Of a stretch of DNA of 64,000 nucleotides, positions 44,288 to 53,744 are shown piece after piece (position 1 is the first letter of the stretch; every line of letters begins with the position of its first letter). The notes under the pieces are model-generated. The model saw only the letters and a list, made by a program, of their open reading frames with translations, was not told the DNA's origin and did not search any database. This DNA comes from Planctomycetota bacterium. GTDB taxonomy: Bacteria > Planctomycetota > PLA2. The position numbers were made by a program, and so were the translations under genes. Location: NCBI GenBank assembly GCA_021776735.1, contig JAJFFH010000040.1, forward strand, positions 248,001 to 312,000. The letters are read 5' to 3'.

Positions 44288-45391
44288 TCAAAAACATGCG
44301 AGCAGGCGCTCGATGTCGGACTCGTCGTTGAAATGGTGCACGGCGACGCGCAGCGCACCTCCGCGCGCGGCGGCGATCACGCCGCGACTCTCGAGCGCCT
44401 GGGCAAACACCTCGGGATCCTCGACCGCGAGGCTCACGATTCCGGAGTTCGCCCCTGGACACTGCGCGCGCACGCCGCGAGCCGCGGCGCCCTCCCGAAC
44501 GGCGGCCGCGAGTTCCAGGACGCGTGCCTCGATCACGTCGAGGCCGATCTCGTGGATCAGGTCCAGCGCCGCGTTCAGTCCAAAAATGCCGCACGTGTTC
44601 GGAGTGCCATCCTGGTACCGCCGCGCGCTCGGCGCGGGTGCCATGTCGTAGTCCAAAAACCGGGTCGGGTGCCGCACCGACATCCACGAGGGGCGGGTCG
44701 GCGCGATCCTCTCCCGGGACGCGCGGCGCACGTACAGGATGCCGGCGCCCTCCGGACCGCAGAGCCACTTGTGGCCGTCCGTCGCCAGCGCATCGATACC
44801 GTCCTCCGCTACGTCCAGGCGCAGTGCCCCCAGGCCCTGGATCGCGTCCACTACAAAGAGCGCGCCGTGCTCGTGCGCGATCTCGCCGATGCTCTTCAGG
44901 TCGATGCGCTGGCCCGAAAGCCAGTCGACGAAGCTGACCGACACGGCCGCGGTCCGGCCGTCCACGTGTGTAGCAACGTCTTCGGGCAAGAGACGCCCGT
45001 CGCGCTTGGGCACGCGGCGTACCTCGACGTCGGGCAGCGCCATCCAGGGATAGACGTTGGCCGGGAACTCGCGGTCGGGGATGACCACGTTGTCGCCGGC
45101 ACGCGCGCGCAGCCCTCTCGCGACCGTGGTGATACCGGCCGACGTGTTTGAGACCAGCGCGATCTCGTCGGCGGCCGCGCCCAGAAGCCGAGCGGCGCTC
45201 TCGCGGCATGACTCATAGGCCTCAAACCACTTCGCGTAGTGCGCGGCCCCATGACGGCACTGGTCGTCGGCAAGGCGCCGCATGGCGTTGCGCGCCCGGG
45301 TGCTGATCGGCGCGACGGCCGCGCTGTTGAAGTACGCGTAGCGTGCCGTGACGGGGAAGAGTCCCCTCGTCGTCGCCGAGAGCTTCACCAC
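44288..45391 (-). CDS. Class V aminotransferase family PLP enzyme
   Basis: A 367-residue PLP enzyme of fold type I. The cofactor lysine is in ALATDGHKWLCGPEG (near residue 210). FNSAAVAPI at the N-terminus, SNTSAGI (PLP phosphate loop) and VVDAIQGLGAL (Asp contacting the pyridine nitrogen) are typical of the SufS/isopenicillin-N-epimerase-like branch. No cysteine-desulfurase active-site cysteine is obvious. It starts 20 bases from the divergent NifS-like gene. Its substrate is not predictable; cysteine, selenocysteine or kynurenine-type roles are alternatives. Confidence 0.8.
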   Translation of the reverse strand: MVKLSATTRGLFPVTARYAYFNSAAVAPISTRARNAMRRLADDQCRHGAAHYAKWFEAYESCRESAARLLGAAADEIALVSNTSAGITTVARGLRARAGDNVVIPDREFPANVYPWMALPDVEVRRVPKRDGRLLPEDVATHVDGRTAAVSVSFVDWLSGQRIDLKSIGEIAHEHGALFVVDAIQGLGALRLDVAEDGIDALATDGHKWLCGPEGAGILYVRRASRERIAPTRPSWMSVRHPTRFLDYDMAPAPSARRYQDGTPNTCGIFGLNAALDLIHEIGLDVIEARVLELAAAVREGAAARGVRAQCPGANSGIVSLAVEDPEVFAQALESRGVIAAARGGALRVAVHHFNDESDIERLLACF

Positions 45392-45411
45392 GGTTAGTTA
45401 GTATAGACGGA

Positions 45412-46530
45412 ATGGCCCGCGTGTACCTCGATGCCAACGCGACAACGCCGCTGGATCCGCGAGTCCGCGAGGAGATGCTGCCGTGGCTTGGCTGCGGCAA
45501 TGCGTCCTCGCCCCACCTTGAGGGCCGCGTGGCGCGCGACGCGATCGACCGGGCGCGCGACAGCGTCGCGGCGCTCATCGGGGCTGCCGCCAAGGAGGTC
45601 GTTTTCACGTCCGGCGCGACCGAGGCGAACGCCATCGCCCTGCTGGGGGCCGTTCGCGCGGCCGGGGCGCGGCGCGCCTACTGCACGGCTGTCGAGCATC
45701 CGTCCGTCCTGCGGACGCTCCTGGCCGTGCCCGGCCTCGACGTCGTGGAGTGCCCCGTCGATGCCGCGGGCGTGGCCCTCTTGCCCGAGGCGCTGACGGA
45801 GAGCGTCGGTGTCGTCTCCGTGATGCTCGCCAACAACGAGACCGGCTCGGTGCAACCCGTGTCGGACTTCGCCCGCCTTGCGCGCGACGCCGGCGCCGTC
45901 ATGCACACCGACGCGGTTCAGGCGTGCGGCAAGATTGAGGTCGACGTGGCGAAACTCGGGGTTGACCTGCTGGCTTGTTCCGCGCACAAGATGCACGGCC
46001 CCAAGGGCGCCGGGGCCCTCTGGGTCCGTTCCGGTGTCGAGCTTGCCCCGCTCTACAGTGGAGGCGAGCATGAGCGTGGGTTACGGCCCGGCACTGAGAA
46101 CGTGGCGGCCATCGTCGGCTTCGGGGCGGCGGCCCGTTTCGCGCTAGCCGGGCTCGGCGCACGTCGCACCCGCTGGGAAAACTTGTCTGTCGTTTTCCTG
46201 GAGGCGCTGCGCGCCGGGCTCCCCGACACCGCGGTGCACCTTGCGCCGGTTCGCATCGCGAACACGTTCAGCCTGACGTTCCCCGACGTTGAGGGCGAAG
46301 CCGTGCTGCTCGGCCTGGATCTCGAGGGCTTCGCGGTTGCAACCGGCAGCGCCTGTTCGTCGGGAGCCGCCGAACCGTCGCACGTTCTTCGTGCCATGGG
46401 CCTCGGTCGCGACGGTGCCGAGCGCAGCGTTCGGGTGAGCATGCACGCGGACACGTCCGCGTCCGACGTCACTCGCTGCGTAGCAGCACTCGTGCGAGTC
46501 GTCAAGGGACTGCGCGCGCTGAGCGGTTGA
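45412..46530 (+). CDS. Cysteine desulfurase, NifS/IscS type
   Basis: A 372-residue PLP enzyme that takes sulfur from cysteine for Fe-S clusters, tRNA thiolation and other uses. Start VYLDANATTPLDPRV, EVVFTSGATEANAIAL (phosphate loop), VMLANNETGSVQPV, HTDAVQACGKI, the PLP lysine in CSAHKMHGPKGAGAL (near residue 190) and the mobile catalytic cysteine in ATGSACSSGAAEPSH (near 320). All active residues are present. It stands directly upstream of dnaA with a 259-base gap. IscU-like genes are not nearby. It may equally serve tRNA 2-thiouridine formation. Confidence 0.92.
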   Translation: MARVYLDANATTPLDPRVREEMLPWLGCGNASSPHLEGRVARDAIDRARDSVAALIGAAAKEVVFTSGATEANAIALLGAVRAAGARRAYCTAVEHPSVLRTLLAVPGLDVVECPVDAAGVALLPEALTESVGVVSVMLANNETGSVQPVSDFARLARDAGAVMHTDAVQACGKIEVDVAKLGVDLLACSAHKMHGPKGAGALWVRSGVELAPLYSGGEHERGLRPGTENVAAIVGFGAAARFALAGLGARRTRWENLSVVFLEALRAGLPDTAVHLAPVRIANTFSLTFPDVEGEAVLLGLDLEGFAVATGSACSSGAAEPSHVLRAMGLGRDGAERSVRVSMHADTSASDVTRCVAALVRVVKGLRALSG

Positions 46531-46789
46531 GTTTGCCGGGAGCGGAACGCCTCCGTTCGGTTGACGCCTGTTGCGGGTTGCCCTAGGATGCGATACGACG
46601 CGGTGAGGGTCGCGTTGCGAAGAGACACGAAGGCCGAAGCGGTTGGGCCACCACGCCGGGAGACCGCCCGGGTGGCGTAGGTCCGTACCCCGTCGTTCTT
46701 CGATAAATACGGGCCGGTTGTCGTGCAAGGGGAAGCCTTTGCGGGCGACTTTTTGGACGCAGCGGCGGTGTGTCGCGGAGGTTTCCTGG

Positions 46790-48229
46790 ATGGCGGATTC
46801 CCGTCCCGAGAGCGAAGCTTGGGAGAGGATCGCGACGATCGTACGACGCTCTGTTCCGCGCCAGCAGTTCGAGACCTGGTTTCGCGGAATCAGCGTCGTC
46901 AGCGTCGGGCCGGAGCGCCTTGAGTTCCGCGTTCCCAACAACTTTTTGCGCGAGTGGATCTTGCGCAAGTACTCCGGAGTACTCCGGTCCGCGGCGCGGG
47001 AGGTCGTCTCCGGCGACCCTGAACTCGTCATCCATATTGCGGAATCCGCGGATTCTTCGGGTTCATCTAGTTCGGGGCCCTTGCCCGGGGCGACGCCCTC
47101 CCGGGACGCCGACGCTCACCGGGCTGCCACCGCGCCCCGGTCGGCCGCCGAAGTACACACGTCCACCGTTTCGGCCCGATCCCCCGGGATTTCGTTTGGC
47201 GAGAGCGACGTCACCCTCAACGCCCAGTACACGTTCGGCAACTTCGTTCCGGGACCGTCCAACAACTTCGCCTACGCCGCGGCGGTCGCCGTCGCGGACA
47301 GTCCGGGAAAGTCCTATAACCCGCTGTTTCTGCACGGTTCGGTCGGGCTGGGCAAAACCCATTTGCTCCAGGGGGTCTGTCATCGGCTTATCGAGCGGCG
47401 GCCCGGCATGCGCCTGCTCTACCTGTCGTGTGAGACGTTCACCAACCATTTCGTGACGGCGATCGCGAACGGCGAGCTGGACAGCTTCCGGTACCGCTAC
47501 CGGCACGTCGATACCCTCCTGATCGACGATATCCACTTCCTCGCGAACAGGGAGCGAACGCAGGAGGAGTTTTTTCACACGTTCAACACCCTCTACAACG
47601 CCAACAAGCAGATTATCTTGTCGTCGGACTCCAATCCGGCCGAGATTCCCACGCTCTCCGAGCGCCTCGTGTCGCGCTTCAAGTGGGGCGTCGTTGCGCG
47701 CATTGATGCACCCGTATACGAGACCCGGGTCGCCATCATCTCTCGCAAGGTGAAGATGCATGGCGTCACCTTCCCCGACGACGTCGTCCACTACGTCGCG
47801 GAAAACATCCGCGCCAACATCCGCGAGCTAGAGGGGGCCGTCAACAAGATGGCCGGTATGGCCCATATCTATGGCCGGTCCGTCAGCATGGAGATGGCCA
47901 AGACCGCGCTGCGCGATCTCATCCCTATTTCCCAGCACCGCGTCAGCGTGGACACCATCATCAGGACCGTGGCGGAGCACTACGGCGTTCCCGTGAAAGA
48001 CCTGATGGGGAAGCGACGCACCAAGTCAATCGCCCGTCCGCGGCAGGTGTGCATGTTTCTCGCTCGGCGCCTCACGAGCCACTCCCTCGAGGAGATCGGC
48101 GGCTACTTCGGTGGCCGCGATCACACCACTGTCATGTACGCGTTCGACAAGATCCGCAAGGAGGTCAAGGTCAGCACCGACCTCGCGGACCTCGTTGAGC
48201 ATCTCAGCACCCGGATCCGCACGACGTGA
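46790..48229 (+). CDS. dnaA: Chromosomal replication initiator protein DnaA
   Basis: A 479-residue initiator ATPase. The ATG at 46790 follows GGAGG by eight bases. Domain I begins ESEAWERIATIVRRSVPRQQ; a Ser/Pro/Ala-rich domain II follows. Domain III (AAA+) has LHGSVGLGKTHLLQ (Walker A), TLLIDDIHFLANRER (Walker B), sensor segments and IRELEGAVNKM. Domain IV binds DNA with KRRTKSIARPRQVCMFLARR and the DnaA signature GGYFGGRDHTTVMYAFDKI. It is followed by the predicted origin, as in many bacteria. Left of it lies the cysteine desulfurase on the same strand. Confidence 0.98.
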   Translation: MADSRPESEAWERIATIVRRSVPRQQFETWFRGISVVSVGPERLEFRVPNNFLREWILRKYSGVLRSAAREVVSGDPELVIHIAESADSSGSSSSGPLPGATPSRDADAHRAATAPRSAAEVHTSTVSARSPGISFGESDVTLNAQYTFGNFVPGPSNNFAYAAAVAVADSPGKSYNPLFLHGSVGLGKTHLLQGVCHRLIERRPGMRLLYLSCETFTNHFVTAIANGELDSFRYRYRHVDTLLIDDIHFLANRERTQEEFFHTFNTLYNANKQIILSSDSNPAEIPTLSERLVSRFKWGVVARIDAPVYETRVAIISRKVKMHGVTFPDDVVHYVAENIRANIRELEGAVNKMAGMAHIYGRSVSMEMAKTALRDLIPISQHRVSVDTIIRTVAEHYGVPVKDLMGKRRTKSIARPRQVCMFLARRLTSHSLEEIGGYFGGRDHTTVMYAFDKIRKEVKVSTDLADLVEHLSTRIRTT

Positions 48230-48287
48230 CCCGACCCCCGAGCAGACCCGCAAGGGCCCGGAGTAAACCCGCGAGTGGGTCCGTCCC

Positions 48288-48296
48288 TGTGGATAA
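48288..48296 (-). promoter_or_regulatory. DnaA box 1 (exact)
   Basis: TGTGGATAA on the plus strand equals the consensus TTATCCACA on the minus strand. Confidence 0.85.
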
Positions 48297-48361
48297 GCTG
48301 TCCACTCCTCGCTGTGTCTCGGGGTGGTTATCCCGGGCTACCGTGAGACAGCGTCCCGCTA

Positions 48362-48370
48362 TGTGGAAAA
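48362..48370 (-). promoter_or_regulatory. DnaA box 2 (one mismatch)
   Basis: TGTGGAAAA, i.e. TTTTCCACA on the other strand, fits TTWTNCACA. Confidence 0.75.
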
Positions 48371-48410
48371 GCCCGAGCCTTTCCTCGTCTTTCCCTCGCC
48401 CTGCGGCACT

Positions 48411-48438
48411 GTGTGTGGAGTCCGACACCTCCACACAC
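48411..48438. repeat. Inverted repeat in the origin region
   Basis: GTGTGTGGAG and CTCCACACAC are perfect reverse complements with an eight-base loop. Could be a protein-binding palindrome or a cruciform element of the origin. Confidence 0.8.
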
Positions 48439-48478
48439 GCCGTTGCCTACAAACAACTTACGTCACCCTCCCCGGGAG

Positions 48479-48487
48479 TTGTCCACA
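48479..48487 (+). promoter_or_regulatory. DnaA box 3 (one mismatch)
   Basis: TTGTCCACA differs at one base from TTATCCACA. Confidence 0.7.
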
Positions 48488-48537
48488 TCGCGCAGGGCAG
48501 CCTACGGATACGAAGATCTATATAAGAAAAGAAGAGT

Positions 48538-49644
48538 ATGAAGTTCACCGCCAAGCGTTCCCGTCTCGCCGAAGTCTCCACCCTTGTTGGCCAGGCCGTC
48601 GCCGGGAAGAGCACCAAGCGCGTCTATGAGTGCATCCGCCTGACCGCAAGCGACCAGGGCCTCGAGATCGCCGGTACGGATCTGGAGCTGGCCGCGCGCT
48701 ATAGCCTCACCGACGAAATCCAGGTGAAAGAGGCAGGTGAGGTTGTCGTGCCTGCGCAGATCTTTACCGGTGTTCTGCGAGAGATCGGCGACGAAACGGT
48801 GTCCCTCAGCTCCAGCCAGCGGAAGCTGACGCTGGAAACTGACGGGGGTAAGTTCGAGCTGGAGTGCGAGGATCCGGAGCAGTTCCCGGAGATACCGGTG
48901 TTCCCGAGCGAGTCCACTTGCCGTATGGCTGCGGCGGATCTGCGTGCGCTGGTGCGCAAGACGGTATTTGCCGCAGGTAAGGAGGCCGCACGCTTCGTCC
49001 TGAACGGCGTTCGCGTGTCCATCGAGGGCGAGGCGCTGAGGTTTGTCGCGTGTGACGGGCGGCGCCTGTCGACGCTGTGCAGGCCCATCGAGCTCTCCGG
49101 CGAATCGGCCGGAGGTGAGCGGGTCGCGTTGGTTGGCCTGAAGGGGTTGCAGCACTTTGACCGCCTTGCGGCCGAAGTGGATGGCGCCGTTGACTTAGCT
49201 ATAGCGGATCGCTTCGTTGCCCTGCGCACCAAGGGAGCGGAGGCCGTGGTGCGCGTCCTGGACGGCAGCTTTCCCAATCACCACGAGATCATCCCGGACG
49301 AGGTTGCCCTGGAGGCGACGATTCCGGTAGGCCGGCTGCAGTCATGCCTGAGGCAGGTTGCGCCGTTCACGACGCTGGAATCGCAAGCCGTGGTACTCAC
49401 GTTCTCGTCCGGCGAGCTGAGATTCTCGGCGGGGGGCGGCGAGGGCCGTGCCGACATAAGGCTGGGAATCGATTTTGAGGGTGATGAGGTTCGGATTGGC
49501 TTCAACCCTGGATTCATGCTCGACGCACTCAAGAACGTGGACGGGGAGAGTATTCGCTTTGGCTTTAACAACTCTCGCGCCGCCGCGCGCATCACGGATG
49601 ACGCGGGCATGCTCTATGTGATCATGCCGCTGATCGTAGAGTGA
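48538..49644 (+). CDS. dnaN: DNA polymerase III sliding clamp (beta subunit)
   Basis: A 368-residue ring subunit that tethers polymerase III to DNA. Three repeated clamp domains are expected; visible segments include MKFTAKRSRLAEVSTLVGQA, the LTASDQGLEIAGTDLELAA strand, FVLNGVRVSIEGEALRFVA, SDGRRL-like CDGRRLSTLC, and the end segment MLYVIMPLIVE corresponding to the MPMRL hydrophobic-cleft strand. The gene follows oriC and is separated from the next gene (DUF721) by only 19 bases. Confidence 0.97.
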   Translation: MKFTAKRSRLAEVSTLVGQAVAGKSTKRVYECIRLTASDQGLEIAGTDLELAARYSLTDEIQVKEAGEVVVPAQIFTGVLREIGDETVSLSSSQRKLTLETDGGKFELECEDPEQFPEIPVFPSESTCRMAAADLRALVRKTVFAAGKEAARFVLNGVRVSIEGEALRFVACDGRRLSTLCRPIELSGESAGGERVALVGLKGLQHFDRLAAEVDGAVDLAIADRFVALRTKGAEAVVRVLDGSFPNHHEIIPDEVALEATIPVGRLQSCLRQVAPFTTLESQAVVLTFSSGELRFSAGGGEGRADIRLGIDFEGDEVRIGFNPGFMLDALKNVDGESIRFGFNNSRAAARITDDAGMLYVIMPLIVE

Positions 49645-49663
49645 CCGCGGGAGCAGGCGTCCG

Positions 49664-50008
49664 TTGATTCGTCGTGCCGGAACCGGACGCAAGCCGGGAT
49701 ATAGGGAGCCTGAGCAGATCAAGGATGTGATCTCCGGCGTTATACGAGGCCTCAAAAAGGGGGTCAGGGGGCGGCGAGGGGAGTTGGAGCGACTGCGCGC
49801 GGCATGGCCCGAGGTGGTGGGCCAAAGCATCGCCGGCCGTTCCCGGATTGTGGCGGTCGACCAGGGCCATATTCGGATCGAGGTCGCCTCCGCAGCGCTG
49901 AAGCACGATCTGGCGACGTTTCGCCGAACCGAGCTCCTGGAGCAGCTCAAAGAGCGTCTCCCGGACCTCAATCTGCGAAAAATGACGGTCCGCGTCGGCT
50001 CGCTCTGA
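49664..50008 (+). CDS. DUF721-family small DNA-metabolism-associated protein
   Basis: A 114-residue basic protein with TTG start (GGGAG about ten bases upstream). RLRAAWPEVVGQSIAGRSRIVAVDQGHIRIEV ... SAALKHDLATFRR is the DUF721/DciA-like core: a GxLxVxVxSxxxxxxL pattern. Some DUF721 relatives (DciA) help load the replicative helicase, which would fit a position between dnaN and gyrB, but this member is short and was not verified. In many genomes recF lies in this gap between dnaN and DUF721; here it does not. Confidence 0.85.
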   Translation: MIRRAGTGRKPGYREPEQIKDVISGVIRGLKKGVRGRRGELERLRAAWPEVVGQSIAGRSRIVAVDQGHIRIEVASAALKHDLATFRRTELLEQLKERLPDLNLRKMTVRVGSL

Positions 50009-50138
50009 TCCTTGTCCGATCTGCCGGCAGCAGGGGCTCAAACCTCTTGCAGAAGGCCTTTTGCGGGTAAAATGGGGGGCCCGGGACAGGTCCGCAGCGA
50101 TTTGCCTTAAACCATTGTCCCCACGGTACTTGGAATGA

Positions 50139-52616
<2,478 letters not shown>

Positions 52617-52676
52617 CCCTCGTCAAGCCCCCATAACGGGAGAACCGGGCCGCGAGGCGCAAAAAGGGCGGTGTTT

Positions 52677-52695
52677 TGGTGGGGGCGCGGGGGGC
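52677..52695 (+). repeat. Paired G-tract motif after gyrB
   Basis: TGGTGGGGGCGCGGGGGGC in the 136-base gap between gyrB and the next gene; similar to 38755-38770. Confidence 0.5.
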
Positions 52696-52752
52696 TGGGC
52701 TTTCCCGGGCCTGCTCAACTTGGAGGGCGTCGGATGCCGATGAGGGGAAGGC

Positions 52753-53343
52753 ATGACGCTCTACGACCGGATCAAGAGCAAGAGGCTCGGCGACCTCTTG
52801 GTGGACGAGGATCTCGCCACCGAGGAGATCGTAATCGCAGCGCTCCACGAGCAGCAGGCGACCGGCCTCTTGTTGTCGGAAATCCTGATGGAGTCCCGCA
52901 CGATCACGGAGTGGGATCTCGCCCGGGTGGTCGTACGCGAGTATCAGGTGCCGTACATCGAGCTGGCGAGCTACACGCTGCACAAGGATCTGGTGGAGAC
53001 CTTTTCGCCGGTCCTCCTTAATCGCGCGCGGGTCGTGCCGCTTGACCGGTTCGGGTCGATCGTCTGTTTTGCCTGCCAGGAAATACCCATGGCCGACGTC
53101 GTTGCGGAGCTCGCGGAAAAAGCGAAGGGCGGCGTGTACCTGTACATCTCCAGTGCGCGCGACATCCGTCAGGCTCTCCACGAGCACGCGGCGGTGTCCG
53201 AGAGCGTGGAACAGACGGAAGATGTCGATGTCAAGTCCGCGGCGAATCAGGGCGCACCCGTCGCGTCCGGCAGCATGGACCAGGACGCAAACTGGCAAAA
53301 CCTCTTCGACGCCGCGGACGAGTCCGTCCAGTCCGACGATTAG
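52753..53343 (+). CDS. Stand-alone MshEN-type (GspE N-terminal) domain protein
   Basis: A 196-residue cytoplasmic protein. Residues 1-105 resemble the MshEN/T2SSE_N domain found at the N-terminus of type II secretion and type IV pilus ATPases: RLGDLLVDEDLATEEIVIAAL, LLLSEILMESRTITEWDLARV, YQVPYIELASYTLHKD, VLLNRARVVPLDRFGSIVCF. Two RLGDLL/LLLSEIL repeats match the nucleotide-contact motif of MshEN domains, which can bind c-di-GMP. No ATPase domain is attached. The C-terminal third is acidic and disordered. Whether it binds c-di-GMP must be tested. Confidence 0.75.
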   Translation: MTLYDRIKSKRLGDLLVDEDLATEEIVIAALHEQQATGLLLSEILMESRTITEWDLARVVVREYQVPYIELASYTLHKDLVETFSPVLLNRARVVPLDRFGSIVCFACQEIPMADVVAELAEKAKGGVYLYISSARDIRQALHEHAAVSESVEQTEDVDVKSAANQGAPVASGSMDQDANWQNLFDAADESVQSDD

Positions 53344-53687
53344 CCGTCGAATCCGGGGCAGTCTTCCCCGTCCGGCGGAGGCGTCCATCCCGCGGGCGGT
53401 CGCTCCATGCCGTCCCGAGGATCCGCAGGAGCGCCATCGGAATTCGCAGGGGAGCCCTCAGGATCCGCAGGCGAGTCCGGGTCGCCCGTCTCGTTTGACG
53501 GGGCGAGTTGTTCCGTGCCCGCGGGCTCGGGCCGTTCGAATTCCGAGACCTCGCGGTGCCAGCTCCGCCGGAATTCGGCGAGCATGCGCCCGAAGTCACG
53601 CGCAACGTCGGGCAGCTTGCCGCCAAAGACCAGAACGGCGACAACGAAGAGGACGATCAGCTCGCCCGCACTCAGACCGAAGGGCAT
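53340..53687 (-). CDS. tatA: Twin-arginine translocase subunit TatA/TatB-like
   Basis: A 115-residue protein with one N-terminal membrane helix (GELIVLFVVAVLVFGGKLP), then an amphipathic helix (PDVARDFGRMLAEFRRSW), the layout of TatA/TatB with the FGxxLP hinge. TatA and TatB cannot be told apart with certainty; the long Pro/Gly/Glu-rich tail (residues 55-115) is disordered and longer than usual. It overlaps the end of the convergent gene by four bases. Other tat genes are not in the window. Confidence 0.8.
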   Translation of the reverse strand: MPFGLSAGELIVLFVVAVLVFGGKLPDVARDFGRMLAEFRRSWHREVSEFERPEPAGTEQLAPSNETGDPDSPADPEGSPANSDGAPADPRDGMERPPAGWTPPPDGEDCPGFDG

Positions 53688-53744
53688 GGCCGGTCATTAT
53701 CGCAGAAGCCCCGCAGGGGCCAGAATCCGTACCGGCGCGGGATC

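Larger units (their letters stand above)
48230..48537. other. Predicted replication origin (oriC) between dnaA and dnaN
   Basis: The 308-base non-coding gap has DnaA boxes TGTGGATAA (48288-48296, exact), TGTGGAAAA (48362-48370) and TTGTCCACA (48479-48487), one base off each. A perfect 10-bp inverted repeat (48411-48420 with 48429-48438) surrounds eight bases. The dnaN-proximal end (48510-48537) is AT-rich (CTATATAAGAAAAG), a plausible unwinding element and dnaN promoter. Order dnaA-origin-dnaN is a standard origin layout. Experimental origin mapping was not possible here. Confidence 0.85.

Noticed and set aside
46643..46789. Upstream extension of dnaA to 46643
   Set aside because: The ATG at 46790 has a good ribosome-binding site and family N-terminus; the extension is low-complexity and unlike DnaA.
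50047..50073. TTGCAG and TAAAAT as a gyrB promoter
   Set aside because: Spacing is only 15 bases and other assignments fit equally; not strong enough to list as a feature.
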